64,000 nucleotides of DNA from Lineus longissimus (GCF_910592395.1 NC_088325.1:1238001-1302000); one strand, 5' to 3'; positions 22,782 to 35,349 are shown, numbered from the stretch's first letter. The notes: generated by a model from the sequence alone, not told the origin. A program made the numbers and translations.

Positions 22782-23895
22782 AGTGGACATTTATCTCAGT
22801 TGTCCAACTGGGACGTGGGGTGTGGATTCCTAACCCAGCATGAAACACCAAAACCAATGTATACTTCATGGGCTCTAACAACTTTACATGCACTCTGATA
22901 GACCCCTACAAGTTATGTCAGTCTCAGTTTCAACTGAACTGAATCAAAATCCTCATAGATCCTTTGTACAAAGCCAACGTAATCTTAGTTTTTCTCCAGT
23001 CGAAAATTCTCTACAAGAACCAGGAGCGAAATTACACAGAGTAACACACTCACAAGTTATAGAAGTCACTGGGCCTTGTAAAATCCCCTACCCCTGTGGA
23101 TTTAGTCTTTACAGAGTCAGCCAGGCTGTTCAAGCCCCTTGTACAAATTTCCTGGACATTGGGACCCCATTCAATGGAACTGCTAAATTGGCTACAACAG
23201 GTGACAGAGCCATGGGGGACAACTGCAAATAAATTCAAGCTAAGTTTGCCAGATTCATCAGTATGATTGTACACCGAAGAATTACAAAATGTACAGACAG
23301 CTTCTCTTGAAGACAACACAAGAACAATCAGTGAATCTTGTCTTGTTTTGAGGGTACATTTTCTGGCTGGTTTCCTCGGCACAATGCAGCGATTCTGGCC
23401 GACCAGTTACCACACAATGGCCCCTGGGCCCTCTGGGCAAACAGAAAGGACAGAACGGCATGAATAGGGACAAAATGGCCGATCGTGACCAGCGGAGGTG
23501 GTAAACACTGCACACAAGACATTCATTTTCTCTAATTTTTCATTACCCATTAGATCATCAGCCAATATTTACTCTAAACATGCACATTGAGATGCAATTT
23601 ATACTCCTTTCATCACTTTTTTCATGGACTTCATTTTGTCTTCCCCTATGATTATCAACCTAAGGGGCGCAAATATTGACCAGGCGAACCAAAACAGACA
23701 AATTTCCCCCTAACTCTTCCAATTCCGCTATTTTTGTTGTGTAAACACGTTTTTTATCCGACATCTCCCTGAGGCATTCGTCATTCAGCCTCTTCAGAGC
23801 AGCAAATATTGGTCCAGATGAACGGATAAAGTAAGAAGGAGCAAAGTTGGTTTCAAATTCGTTTATCCATTGAGGTTGGGGGCACTAACTAATAA

Positions 23896-24060
23896 ACCCA
23901 ACTGGTGCCTAACCACAGTGGCACGTAAAACACTTGGAGTCAGTAGCACATACCCAACTGGTGTCCAACTGTAGTGGCACATAAAAACGCTTTCCCTTGG
24001 AGGAGGAATACTCCCGGGAGAATTACACCTCTAAGTTCAGAGCAAATGCTCAGGAAGAAG
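23896..24060 (+). repeat. Dispersed repeat, first copy
   Basis: ACCCAACTGGTGTCCAACTG, then GTAGTGGCACATAAAA and GGAGGAGGAATACTCCCGGG. A shorter copy of its beginning (CCCAACTGGTGCCTAACCAC) precedes it at 23896-23937. The same element is on the minus strand at 38104-38214. Confidence 0.65.
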
Positions 24061-25249
24061 AAAAGTCTGAATAACGGAGCTGTTCTTGTTAACGGACTAA
24101 AATGTGGTACACCAAGGAATACATCCTCAACTGATTGTGACATGCCCCTTCGCATCTCACAAACAATTAGATTTCCCCATAATTAATAAGCCAAACGAAG
24201 TTACTTCTCCGGTAATGAGGTTCGTCTCTTCCCATCGTGCAATAATTATACGAACATATAAGAAGTAAATTAGATTACTTGTATTGCGAGTCGTGCATGC
24301 GATATTAACAAGTGCCAATATGTCATTATTTACGTTAGACGCCATTTGTTCGTCTGCCAAGGTGATCCAAGTTCGGACTTTCAAATGTGTCCCTTCTATC
24401 AATCATCATGCAGGGTGTCCTGAATGTATATTTACAAATACCAACTAAGAGGTCATCTGTGTCCCAACTAATATGAGCAGATGACCAAGCAAAGATTACA
24501 AATGCATCTATTCTAGCAATCATATCACGATATTTCGTGACATGCTACTTGTCACTAATACCGTTTCACCTTTAGACCCTCAACTCGTGTATTGTCTGTC
24601 TAATTGTAGTCAGCGCCTTTGTTAACTTTGCATATTCAAAGCTCGGATAGTATGGCATAAAAACGTGCCGATATCCCAGCTTCAGGAGTGTACTGTCCTA
24701 TGAGCTGTGACCACACCTGTGGTCCCAATGCACAATGACCGATATGCTGAACTCATCATAAAATCTACACAGAGTTAACTGTTTGGGTTTTGTCTGCTCT
24801 ATTATGCGTGTATTGTTATCCAATTGTCCCTGTCGTAGTGAATTCATAGCCATCAAATATGAAATGTGTCACAGCATTCAATGCCTTTATCACAGAACTG
24901 GACAGCGATTCTCAATGCTCCCAAAGGATTTTCCTTGTCGAGATCAAACTGTGTCACTGCATCTTCGGTACACCCTGTATGTAACCTTGTTTGATTTTAC
25001 CAGCTAAAACTGCAATAAAGTTACCATCTAAGTAAGAAGAAAATGGCTTTACATGGCCCTAAAACTCTTCGCCTTCACTTGAACAAGAAACCTCCTTCAG
25101 ACACCGTTATAAATCGTGTCACAAGAGACTGCCTTCGAAAGCACCATACCCCCTGCCCCGCACCCCTACAATCTCACACCATCAACTCTGGTGAAATCTC
25201 AAAAAGACGCATCTGCAGTTATTACCTAATTCACTCTAGGAAGCCTTAC

Positions 25250-25344
25250 CCCCTGGTTTCCCTCTAACGCCGCAGACAATCCCCACCCCCAGACAAATCA
25301 CGCCAATGATGATGTAACACCGCGGATGACGAGGCAGGCGCAAT
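25250..25344 (-). CDS. Possible exon encoding a hydrophobic signal/anchor segment
   Basis: On the minus strand an open stretch encodes CYIIIGVICLGVGIVCGV, a strong membrane-spanning or signal-like segment, and ends in a phase-1 donor GTAAGG (25244-25249). Phase 1 is the phase of every junction in the Ig gene whose 13-kb intron contains this stretch. A possible acceptor AAACAG ends at 25345 but has a poor polypyrimidine tract. An ATG at 25422-25424 is in the same frame, but a TAA at 25356-25358 separates it from the hydrophobic part. It could be an alternative first exon, a broken one, or chance. Confidence 0.28.
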
Positions 25345-25825
25345 CTGTTTGGCGGTTACAAAGCGCAACTAATCAAATCCCCGATCTGATTCGGAATGAA
25401 ACCCTCCCGCCTCACGTTGGCCATATGCCTGCAGGAACGTGATAAACCAGAAATCCGAAACCTAGATTCGATACTGTGAATTTTCCGATAAGCTTATCCA
25501 GCTATCGGTTAAGGAATTTTAAATATAACGTCGCTCTAGAATTTGAAACCAGATTATTATTCGAGTGGTGCGGCTTTGTGGTATGGACACTGATTCGGGT
25601 CCCTTTCATGCTGCCTCGAGTTATGCGTAATTTAGCGGAAAGATTTGAGACAAGGGGGTTGACCCCCTCTGAACTAAACACTCCTCTTCGCATCATACTG
25701 CATCTCTTGAGAGGGGGGTCTAGAAATCAAATTTTCTTCTTCTGCCTGGGGAATTTTTGAGGTGCATGCTAGACAGTCAGTCAGTTTTCGCTAACAACAT
25801 CAGTTGTCCTAGAGTATTCTGCATG

Positions 25826-26371
25826 CCTCAGAGCCCCAGAGCTTTGTGGTCATGGTGGTGTCCTTTGGCAAGTAGTCCTCTATATTCTTCAGAGGGCACA
25901 GAGCCCCAGTGTGGTCAGGGTGGTGTCCTTTGGCCAGTAGTCCTCTATATTCTTCAGAGGGTACAGAGCCCCAGAGCTTTGTGGTCAGGGTGGTGTCCTT
26001 TGGCCAGTAGTCCTCTATATTCTTCAGAGGGCACAGAGCCCCAGTGTGGTCAGGGTGGTGTCCTTTGGCCAGTAGTCCTCTATATTCTTCAGAGGGCACA
26101 GAGCCCCAGAGCTTTGTGGTCAGGGTGGTGTCCTTTGGCCAGTAGTCCTCTATATTCTTCAGAGGGCACAGAGCCCCAGAGCTTTGTGGTCAGGGTGGTG
26201 TCCTTTGGCCAGTAGTCCTCTATATTCTTCAGAGGGCACAGAGCCCCAGAGCTCTGTGGTCAGGGTGGTGTCCTTTGGCCAGTAGTCCTCTATATTCTTC
26301 AGAGGGCACAGAGCCCCAGAGCTTTGTGGTCAGGGTGGTGTCCTTTGGCCAGTATTCCTCTCTACTCTTCA
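25826..26371 (+). repeat. Satellite of about 70 bp, eight copies, in the long intron
   Basis: The unit contains CAGAGCCCCAGAGCTTTGTG, GTCAGGGTGGTGTCCTTTGG and CCAGTAGTCCTCTATATTCT. Long (with GAGCTT) and shorter forms are interspersed. The last copy runs into TACTCTTCATCAGGGAGCTG. Related single copies occur at 36020-36200 and 47575-47665. Confidence 0.9.
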
Positions 26372-27262
26372 TCAGGGAGCTGGTCTGAGCAGCTGTAGTC
26401 CAATACACAAATGATGATCACATAAACTGACAAACGGATATCAACTCAGAAAAAAAATTACTCGCATTAAATCCCGAACCAACATGCAAATCCCTAACGG
26501 ACCCTAACCAATCTCTCCTCATCATTAATTCATAGACAATATGCTCATGGCAAGAACCCATTAACCACCACCATCACCAGGATGGCCAGGAATCCCTGGC
26601 GATACTGCTGTTGCCATAAAACAGGCCAATAGTGACCAGACAATATCGTGTATCGATTCCTTGTCTATGAATTATTCTTTGTTTTCATGTGAGGTCTTAT
26701 AGCAGTATTCTCCCCAGGATTGTCTGCACAACAGAGGTTGTGCAAACTGTTGCCTTTTATGGTTGTGTCTTTCAAATAACACTCTAACAATATACCCCGG
26801 CATGGGGAGGGGAGGGCTTTGAATCATTACCTAGTGTATTTTAGAGAGGGGGGGAGGGCTTTGTTACATTCCTAAGTTTATTTTTGCCTTCATTGGGTTT
26901 CAAACTTATTCACAACTGAGACGATTCTTGAAGGAGTTTCCAAACACCCTCTTCAAATCCTCCCCCATTCTATTTCTTCTTCAAGAAGGATTTAGTGGTT
27001 TATATCTTGTCATTTGCCTTCTTCCCATTGTTATCAGAGTCTGTCTCAAACATACTGTGCCAAACCTGCTGTGCATTCTATAGGGAATGTATTCAAAATG
27101 TACTGAAAACAAAGGTCACTCTGACCCGAAACGCTCCACAGAAAACCCACAATTGGTCGGAAGAAGGATTTCAACTTGAAGAGGGTGATTTCATTGTAGA
27201 TTCGCATCTTCAGATGACGGGGATGCTGCGATATCTTGTCTTGGTCCGGGGGCAGGTGCAGT

Positions 27263-27470
27263 CAGATGATTGGAGATGACAACCCCATTATGTGAAATTT
27301 CCAACAGCTGTACCCCAAAAATCTGGCTCGGCAAGGTTGAGCCAAATGTTTACAACCTGTGTGACCCATCCATTCATCCTTTCAACCAGCATCCCTAACC
27401 AAGCAAACCGTATCATGAGCTCATCAGTTGATTGGAGATGACAACCCCATTATGTGAAATTTCCAACAGC
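27263..27470. repeat. Direct duplication of about 45 bases
   Basis: GATTGGAGATGACAACCCCA through TTTCCAACAGC occurs at about 27269-27307 and again at about 27430-27470, 162 bases apart. The sequence after each (CCCAA... TCTGGC, GGCAAGGTTGAG) is also similar, so the duplicated unit is probably the whole 162 bases. Confidence 0.7.
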
Positions 27471-27900
27471 CCAACCCAAGTCTGGCAAGGCAAGGTTGAG
27501 TCACAACCACCTGTGAGACTGACCCCCATCTTTGAAGCCATGGTTTCCTCATCCTCATCTTCATCAGTTAATCGACGGTGACAGCGTCATTGTGAACTAT
27601 GGCCGCTTGTCCAAATAGGACGGTAGGACACCCAGAATTGCAGGAGATTAGTCGAGATTAGCAAACAACTCTGTTGACCTTTTCTCCATGAGAGTTCCTG
27701 TGACCTTTTACATTTCTCAATCGCGGAAGGTGTATAAAAATGAAATGGCGTAGCTTAGCTCAATTGGGGACAATGGCAACCAATTCAAGCAGGGATGGAA
27801 CCATATCATCAAATAAAGTCTTCTGGTCATTCGCAAGGACGCTGGGCTGATCTTTCTTCCCCTGACATCTTCTGAATAAACACAACTCTATTCCTTTCAG

Positions 27901-28187
27901 ATCAATTCTATAAATTCTGGTTGAGTGTCCACCCGATAAATCCGCCAGCAAAACCTCGCGACCCTAAGCTCCCTAGTCCATCCATCAGTACCACTCTCGT
28001 GATTGAGAAGTGTTCTTTTGACGAGCGGCTACCGTCGTTACCATCAGGAACGGCGGAAAACCTCATCGATACTAATAACGTTAAGTGGTCACCTCTTGTC
28101 CAGTTCTCGGCGGAAAATGGGATTATCGTTTTTGTAACATCCACTGCGGTCAGAACTGGTCGAAAGGAAATGTTATTATTCGTATAA
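27901..28187 (+). CDS. Possible plus-strand exon, unrecognised
   Basis: A good acceptor (TTCCTTTCAG, ending 27900) is followed by an open frame of about 95 codons in phase 1 (DQFYKFWLSVHP if the missing base is G) up to TAA at 28185-28187. The product includes NPPAKPRDPKL and VIEKCSFDERL, faintly like a linker before an FN3 domain in receptor phosphatases, but no domain can be assigned. The antisense strand is also open in two frames here, so real coding is uncertain. It lies inside the long intron of the Ig gene. Confidence 0.18.
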
Positions 28188-29469
28188 GGCGATGGACGTT
28201 GTCGATTTCTTTTATTGGGATTTGGACAGTTGGTGAAATGTCAGTAGTGAATCGGATGAGAGGTTTTAGGCGGATTTGGTTCAGTTTGTACAATCTTGGT
28301 TTTGTCATTTTCAGAAAAATTGGCAGTGGAATGTTTGTCGAAGGTGTGAGGAGTCTTTTGCTGTAGAATTCATACTTCAATGCGTCCATTGGCGTCCGAC
28401 ACGCGACAAAATCTGGACACTGACTCAAAGAAGCAATAAATGTACCAGTTCCTATTTAAAGGGAATCATGGTCCAGAATCATGGTTAAGTGTCATACCTA
28501 AGAACACACGCAAGCAACGTCTAGCACACAATTCACGAATGAGAGTCATGCCTCATATGACAATGAATTTGATGTGAATTCTAAGCGCTGAGAGGCAAAG
28601 GGGGTAATAGTAATACATCAAAACATGAAATCTAAATTTGAATTTCAGGAATGAAACAGTTGCTATCCCTAGCATTATAGACGAAGCACGACAAAGGCAA
28701 GAGCGCCAATTGTGAGTTTCTGTGCTTCACCCAGGTCCAACCTCCAAGTCTTTCAAAACTCGCTACATCCTTTCTTACGCACTTTATTTCTGTCATCCAC
28801 GCCAAACAAATCAACGCCAAGACGAGGTAATTTGGGACACTCTCATTTCTGAGTGGGCGCGGTTACGTAATGCACAGCGTGGACACAAATAGACAGGTGT
28901 CGGTCGAGGGGGACAACAGAAAGGCAACCAAATCACCGACGATGTCTTTTGTGCAAGACGAACAGACAAAAGATGGCGGCCACCGCGTTACATCATCGAC
29001 AGGATCCAGAGATTAAGCGACCATTCAGCATTCCCGGATCAAATCTGCGAAATCATCGCGGTTATTCAAGTGAAAAATTCATTTTTCGAGATGAAAAAAA
29101 ACTGTCAGGGGAGACAACGTTGTCGGGAAAAATCTTCCCGGAGGTAATCGAAGATTGATTATCAGACGAAACGCTTTGTTCCGATCTCGCAGACCGTTAG
29201 ATTAGTATCGCCCAATTCTGGTATCATGTGCGACTCGTTCATTTGACGTGTCCTCCCCTTGTTCCTTACCACCCTGGATGACGAGAAAAGTAGCTTCACT
29301 GAATAAGATCCAATAAGAGTTTGAACCAATAGAGCATGGAATACTCAATGGAGCAACACAACATAAGGATAGGCTTCATTTCAGCTTGATAACCTTTAGG
29401 AAACCAACCTGGCCACCTATGAGCTCCAATATCTTTATTAAGTTTCTCCCTATTTATTTAGGAAGTGAC

Positions 29470-29705
29470 TACTTGGCAAGCCCGGCTTACCAAACAGCGA
29501 CTTTTTCTTGTCCTGAATGGAGAGCCGAACTCATCAATATTAAAGTAAAGTCTCCAGCTCGCCAAACAGGGTAGATTTTTTACCTGTTTGGCAAGCCCGG
29601 CTGGCCGAACAGGGTGGCTTTTTAGTGCTGTTTGGCAAGCGGCTCTCCAAACAGGACAAAAAAAGATGCCTGTTCGACGAGCGGCTTGCCAAATAGACCC
29701 GGCCA
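29470..29705. repeat. Cluster of inverted GTTTGGCAAGCCCGGC motifs
   Basis: GTTTGGCAAGCCCGGC, CTTGGCAAGCCCGGCTTACC, GCTCGCCAAACAGGG, GCGGCTCTCCAAACAGGAC and GCGGCTTGCCAAATAG alternate in both orientations, so several hairpins can form. No ORF of note. Confidence 0.6.
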
Positions 29706-30464
29706 TTTATTTATCTACCGATTTGCCCTCTTAAACCTAGCCTGTAGTCCCCCTTTATCAGTCTGTTAAAGTCATCGAATCCATTCCGATTATTGATTCC
29801 CCCCCTATGTGTACAACCGATAATGACGTTATTGTCGATATTCAGCGACTTTATCGTTGATAATCAGCCAGCGAAACATCACAAAGATGTTAGGGCATGG
29901 ACAGCCCGTTACCCAGGTCAGATGACACCCTTTATGATGAACCTTTATATCCCATCACCCCCTGTGATGATAATTAACGCCCTTCTTCGTAAATAGCATG
30001 TATGGACATAACATTCAATATCATCTGGCCATTGTCATGGATACGGATACACAACAGATTTTACACCTCATTTCATGCATTACTAGACCACAGTACATAC
30101 TCCCAAGATTGACAGTCAAAAATGGCCCACATTATTTCCACCACCCTCTTGACTATTCTGAATGGGGCAAAGGAATTTTGAAGACTTTTAAGTGTCTAGG
30201 GCAGGTTTGATCTTAGACAAATAAAGAAGTCTTTCAAGTTGTGGTAGTAATTCCTGGAGTGTTTACCTGAGGCTTTCTGATTGAACTGGAACATCCCTTG
30301 AACATGGAAGTAATAATTTACAACATGATGTATAATTGGACAAAATAAGGACAGGCTGTGTTCAAATGAATACCCCGTCCTGTCTTGATAACACACGAGC
30401 TGGGCCAGCCAGAATACCGTTGTTTCCGAACTTGGCAGTGAAAGGGCTAACTGGTTGGTTTTGA

Positions 30465-30700
30465 CACACCATGAATAAATGATGAGCAGTTGCATTGGCA
30501 TAGTTGAAACATCAGGGCCTGTCACCTCTGAGGTCCAAGGTTCAATTCCCTGTTGGTCACGGCACACTCATGTGGTAGAGAGTGACTCTCTTAGACAGCG
30601 TAGGTTTCCTCTGGGGTCTCCGGTTTCCTCCTACTTCACGATTCCTTTAACCAACAAAGGATACCTCATCGCCACGACAGTACAAGAAACAAATAGGTTC
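30465..30700 (+). repeat. tRNA-derived SINE with a DeuSINE/V-SINE-like body
   Basis: A B box (AAGGTTCAATTCCC) at about 30538-30551 is followed by a body that contains GGTTTCCTCTGGGGTCTCCG and GGTTTCCTCCTACTTCAC. That doubled GGTTTCCTC phrase is characteristic of the conserved central domain of Deu/V-type SINEs known across deuterostomes and some protostomes. Family assignment is from memory of the motif and was not searched. Confidence 0.6.
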
Positions 30701-31831
30701 TTCGACCGTCACTCGAAAAAGTTACTTCTGCCTCGATTTCCCAGGACTCAAACCCGTAACTCTCACCAGCACGGATAACTTCGTGACATCCCATCACTCT
30801 AAATTTAGCGTGACGATTATTGCGTTTTTCTGACCCCATCTCTCGTATCCGCTAATGGCCTTTAGCCGCAACGACGCTCATTGTGAAAAGTGAAAAATGT
30901 CCGCTGGAGCTTTTTTCCTCGGCTAAAAATATCGCACATTATTCGCTTGGATTCAAAGACAGGCGATTTGTCATTGTGTGAAAGAGCCTGGAGCCCTGTC
31001 ATAAACGTCTCGAAGAATGACAAATTTTAAAAACAGATAGATAAATTTGGATTTTTACACGCTCGCTATGGGTAATTAGTCGTGTTTTGTGGTGGTTAAG
31101 GGTACTTCGGTTTCCACTTAGTTTTGTTGCCTTTTCTCTGGCCGGGTTCTCATTGCATCAGATTATTTTCGATCCCTTCTTGAATTTCGTGGGCCATTTA
31201 GAAGTCTAGGGCCCTTGCCTGCCAATCATACACTTCTTCTCAGGCCGGGAATCTTCGAGTTGAGGTCAATGAAAGGATAAGGGAACCAGAGAAAATGCTT
31301 GACAATTCCCTTTTCTGAAAATATTGCCACTTGAAAAGGACCCCACATAAAAAATATTCCTGATTGACCTTAAGATCAAGTCTTTTTTTCAAATTGTATA
31401 TTGTGGCTGGGAATCGGGAATGGAAGAATCTTGTCTGTTATAAAACTTTTCATGATGTGACAGCAAAGTGACTTGCCCAAGACGTAAGCGACAGAAAACT
31501 CAATCTGTCCACTCAATCAAGTGTTAACGATTCCCTAATTGACCACCAGGGGCTATCAATGTGATTTATATCTTGCAAATCTGGCCACGGCTCTGATACG
31601 CATGTAGTCATAGCTTCTGAGGTCACTCCTTGGTCCAAGAAATCAATATAGCTAATTCTGATTGAGTAAAGGTAGCAGGTAAGACAAGCAGGTGAGAAGA
31701 ACCTACTGTACACTAATTTCAAAGAACAGAGTACAATCGTATTTTTGGGGTGCTTTATTTGAGCCCTCTGTCTATCGGTCTGGTACGCATGGAGTCATAG
31801 TTCTCCTCAGGGTTTTCTCAAGGTGACTCCC

Positions 31832-31984
31832 AGGTATCGCCTTGAGACATTTGGTGGCAGAAGCTTTACAGTTTATGCCAGCAAATTATGGAACTCGCTG
31901 GACACTAACACCCGCAACAGCTCCACCGTCAGCGAGTTCAAAAGAAGATTAAAAACCAAACTATTTGAACAGTGTTTTTGTTAA
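31832..31984 (+). pseudogene. 5'-truncated LINE: C-terminal end of a reverse-transcriptase ORF
   Basis: The last 50 codons before a TAA read SFTVYASKLWNSL, then SSTVSEFKRRLKTKLFEQ. This is the recognisable C-terminus of non-LTR retrotransposon polyproteins (CR1/L2/Jockey-like clades: a L-W-N-S-L-P block followed by F-K-x-x-L-K-x-x-L-F). Only this tail is present; the endonuclease and reverse transcriptase are absent, as expected for 5' truncation on insertion. The 3' UTR follows to about 32056. Confidence 0.75.
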
Positions 31985-32056
31985 GCGCAGCTGAGCAATT
32001 TTTCTAATTGGATTTTGCGCTATATAAATGCTATTTGTATGTATGTATGTATGTAA
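31985..32056 (+). repeat. LINE 3' UTR with (TATG)n tail
   Basis: The segment contains TTTTGCGCTATATAAATGC and ends in a run of TATG/GTAT repeats. A GCGCTATATAA box and a simple-repeat tail are typical of the 3' ends of CR1/L2-like LINEs and their partner SINEs. A related box in reverse is seen at 4413-4490. Confidence 0.7.
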
Positions 32057-32883
32057 GGTAGATGGTACCCTTGATATTTCAAGGAGTTTTGCCAGTGTGG
32101 AACACGAGGTAGGATGGCCAGTAATTTTTAAGGTAGGGTGGCCCTATAGAAACCCTTTACAAAATCTAGAGCAAGGTAGGCAGGCTGCTTCCAACCTGGG
32201 GTGGTAAACTGCCAAGGTAGGGTGGGTCGCCCTGTCTCATGGCCTTGAGGAGAACACGAGATAGTTTCTGTCCCCCTACATTATTTCCCCATGCCAATAC
32301 CCTCTAGCCCATATCCAAATCTTTTGTCTAAAAGACTTCATATGAAACTCGAAGTCAAATAATTACAGTAAAAAGATTATTACAAAGCTACCCCTAATTT
32401 AACAAGCCCTCTAATGAAGGCCACAACATACCAATCTCACACCTTTGTGATTTGAAAATATCCTACTTTACCCCTTCCCCCCCTCATATCAGCATCACAC
32501 GCATCAATTGTTCAGCACATCTATTATAGGAATCAAATATCGAATTATCGGAACATATCTCACGTAGAAAATACTTCCAATAGCTGCTGGGCGAGACTAA
32601 ATATCAGCCCTCGCTCCGGGGAAACACGCATGCTCTTTTTTCAGCTATTCTTTATAAGCTGCTAACAAATTAGTAATGACTTGCCTCAAGGGAGGTTAAC
32701 CCCTTTGCTGCCAAGACGTATTTGACCAAATTGAAAATGTGAACGAAACTCCGAGGAGTATGTAAACCCTATCATATGTATTCATTGGAAAAGTCTGTCC
32801 GTTTCCTTAAGGATGAATACCAAAGTGAAATGTTTTCAGGTATATTACAGATTTTCAGACATTTTTTATCTTGGAGCAAACTT

Positions 32884-32955
32884 GCCACTGGCTGGAATTG
32901 AACCCAGATTGCATGGATAGCATGTGTGTGTCACTTCTACTACACCACCAGCCTG
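32884..32955 (-). repeat. tRNA-like SINE head
   Basis: On the minus strand an A box (TGGTGTAGTAGAAGTGACA) and a B box (TGGGTTCAATTCC) are correctly spaced for a tRNA-derived promoter. It is isolated and its arms are imperfect, so a SINE relic is more likely than a tRNA gene. Confidence 0.5.
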
Positions 32956-35090
32956 TTCTCTGGTAGATGGATTCAACTTACACCGGTTCTAGGCCTCCAG
33001 AAATGGAGATCATGTCATGGTCCGGCCTCGCCTCTGTTTTGATTTCATAGTAATAAATCAACCGGTTGTAGATTTGTAAACCTCGATTTGAACAGGACAA
33101 TTACAGCAAATTGAATTTTCAAAATAATGAGCCGCAGGAACCAGCTGGCCTACCCTCATACTCGGATAAATTCATCAAAGCTCTTGAACTTGCTCTCAAA
33201 TCAATGGTAATACTAGCTGAATCTGTTTATAGAGAAATCAATGGAAACTATCGACCGTTATCCTCTCGGTCACATGGAGTAATGTTTACAATGCAGGCCA
33301 CAACGGGTTTGAAATTTATGAATTACCGATATTGTTATGGGCAAGGTTGTGTGCTTTGTTGCGTATAGCAGTGCAGTGGTCCAGCCATGTTTACTCAGCA
33401 CCCCACACCAGATAAAATGTCACATTAGTCAGTTTGAGTGTTGACAATCTTTCCCTTGGGATATCATCTTCAGACCCGCCAAAGTGGACCCGGACTAAAA
33501 AAGAAGATTCTATCGTGTCCACTCCACGTTGCTGGTGCAACTCGGTGAATGCGACTGATTTGTTGAAATATGAAATCGGGTAAACACATTCATGAATAAG
33601 TCCACAAAATATGCCTTGTTTGCATACGCGACTACGAAAGTACTCGAGACTTCTTCAAAGCGTTCCAAGTGTGCATACCGTTAGAAATTTATATTTACAC
33701 ATATGGCGCGGTAGAAATATTCAGCCTTGTACATTTGGTTCTGGGAACGTATTCTACAGTAGATGTAGTTCAGGAATGCAGCAGACTTTGATTTTTAAAG
33801 CATTCTCATTCATGCAACTGCTTTTTCAATATCGTTGGGTGGTACTTCGTCGACCTCAGGAATGTATTGGTTACGTAGTGCAGTAGCTGAGCATGATTTT
33901 CAAATGATTTTCCAGGGTGAAAATTTGAGTTTTGTGAATATAATGGCATTGAATGTGATGTAAACAACATTTTGCTTCAGAAACTTTGGCTTTATGCGCT
34001 AGTATTTCGATGGAAATTCGGGCCCCAAAGGGTTAAACGTGTTAAATATGCACTGTGTGTCTGACTGATCCTTCTACACCACATAATGAAGACAAAGAAT
34101 TCCTCTGCATGTGTCACAACAGCTGTGACAACGAATGAAGGGGTCGACAAGTGGACCCTAGTAATCAAAACATATGCAGGCTATTAGTGCCATCTAGTAC
34201 CATAATGAACCCAACAGTTGTCTTTTTTTAGATACATGTTTGGAGGGACTGTTCCATGAATACAATGTGTCTCTGGTAAAAAGGAACACGTTCTACTTTT
34301 AAAAGCCTTAAATTGAATTTGAACATTTCCAGAATATAAATTTCAACATTGCCTTTGTGTAGACAGATATGAGCCTACAATATTATACAACCAAGTTTCA
34401 GTGAACATGCAAGCATAATAACTGCACTAAGGCATTGTGTATAATTGCATTTCTATTTTCCTGACCAAAGGTTGAATACAGACGTCTTTACCCCTTGAAC
34501 AACTTTTTTCTCGATATATTGGAGAAAATTTCCACGAGTTTGACTTAAAGGAGAATATATTTTGAAATATTTTGTTTTTCATTCAGGTTCACATTACATA
34601 CATGTTTGTGTATTTATTTTATCCCAGGGCTACGAAACCTATCCTTTTTTAATTGACACCTAGTATATTATGGTAAATAGATCCGATTCAGTAGTCAACC
34701 CATGAATCTAACAATAATCGAACCCATCTTCTGCAACCAATCTATACAATTGTAACCTGTACACTCAGACAATCACATTGCATTAGGCGTGGTCCGGGTT
34801 CAACATGTTATGACTAAACCGGAAAATGTGTCAATTATGTCGGCCATTTTGTTGCCGTGGTGACCAGGTAAGCAGTTGTTCAATCATGGCATCTTGTTGC
34901 CAAGGAAACAAACATTCATCTCTTTTATCATATTCTTTGATCTACGCAGTCGGTATTGGGAAATCGTCATTTTAAACCTTCTCCGTTATCTAAATCTATA
35001 TATTGAAATTGTGATACGATAATTTGTATTTGAGATAAGCTGTGTTGTGACCATGTTCCAACCAGCCAAGTTGATCTGTGATCTTAATTT

Positions 35091-35278
35091 GTGACCCATC
35101 ACAGCAAAACCAGTCTCATGTCGCACAGAAGATGAGCCTAAATGACACCAGGAGATAATGGAAGAAATAGATGTGCTTATATTTCACAAAAGGCAGACAA
35201 TAGAGAAATGAACAACCAGTCCGTCTCAACCTGCCAAGCTTAGAGCAACATGCGCCTGGTTTTGCTGTGACGGGTCGC
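35091..35278. mobile_element. 188-bp terminal-inverted-repeat element (MITE-like), copy 2
   Basis: It is the same length and has the same inner sequence and inverted ends as the copy at 21945-22132, with scattered substitutions. It lies in the long intron just downstream (in gene direction) of the Ig1 exon. The related ends and lack of an ORF suggest a non-autonomous DNA transposon. Confidence 0.8.
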
Positions 35279-35349
35279 ATATATCTGTCAATCTGTCAAC
35301 AGAATTCCTGATGCATTTTCCTTTACTAATTCCAGCAGTCAATGAGAAT

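Noticed and set aside
28632-28840. A minus-strand NYLVLALICLAW signal-like stretch ending in a GTAAGA donor
   Set aside because: There is no ATG between the upstream in-frame stop and the hydrophobic core, and the donor phase does not match the phase-1 pattern of the Ig gene.
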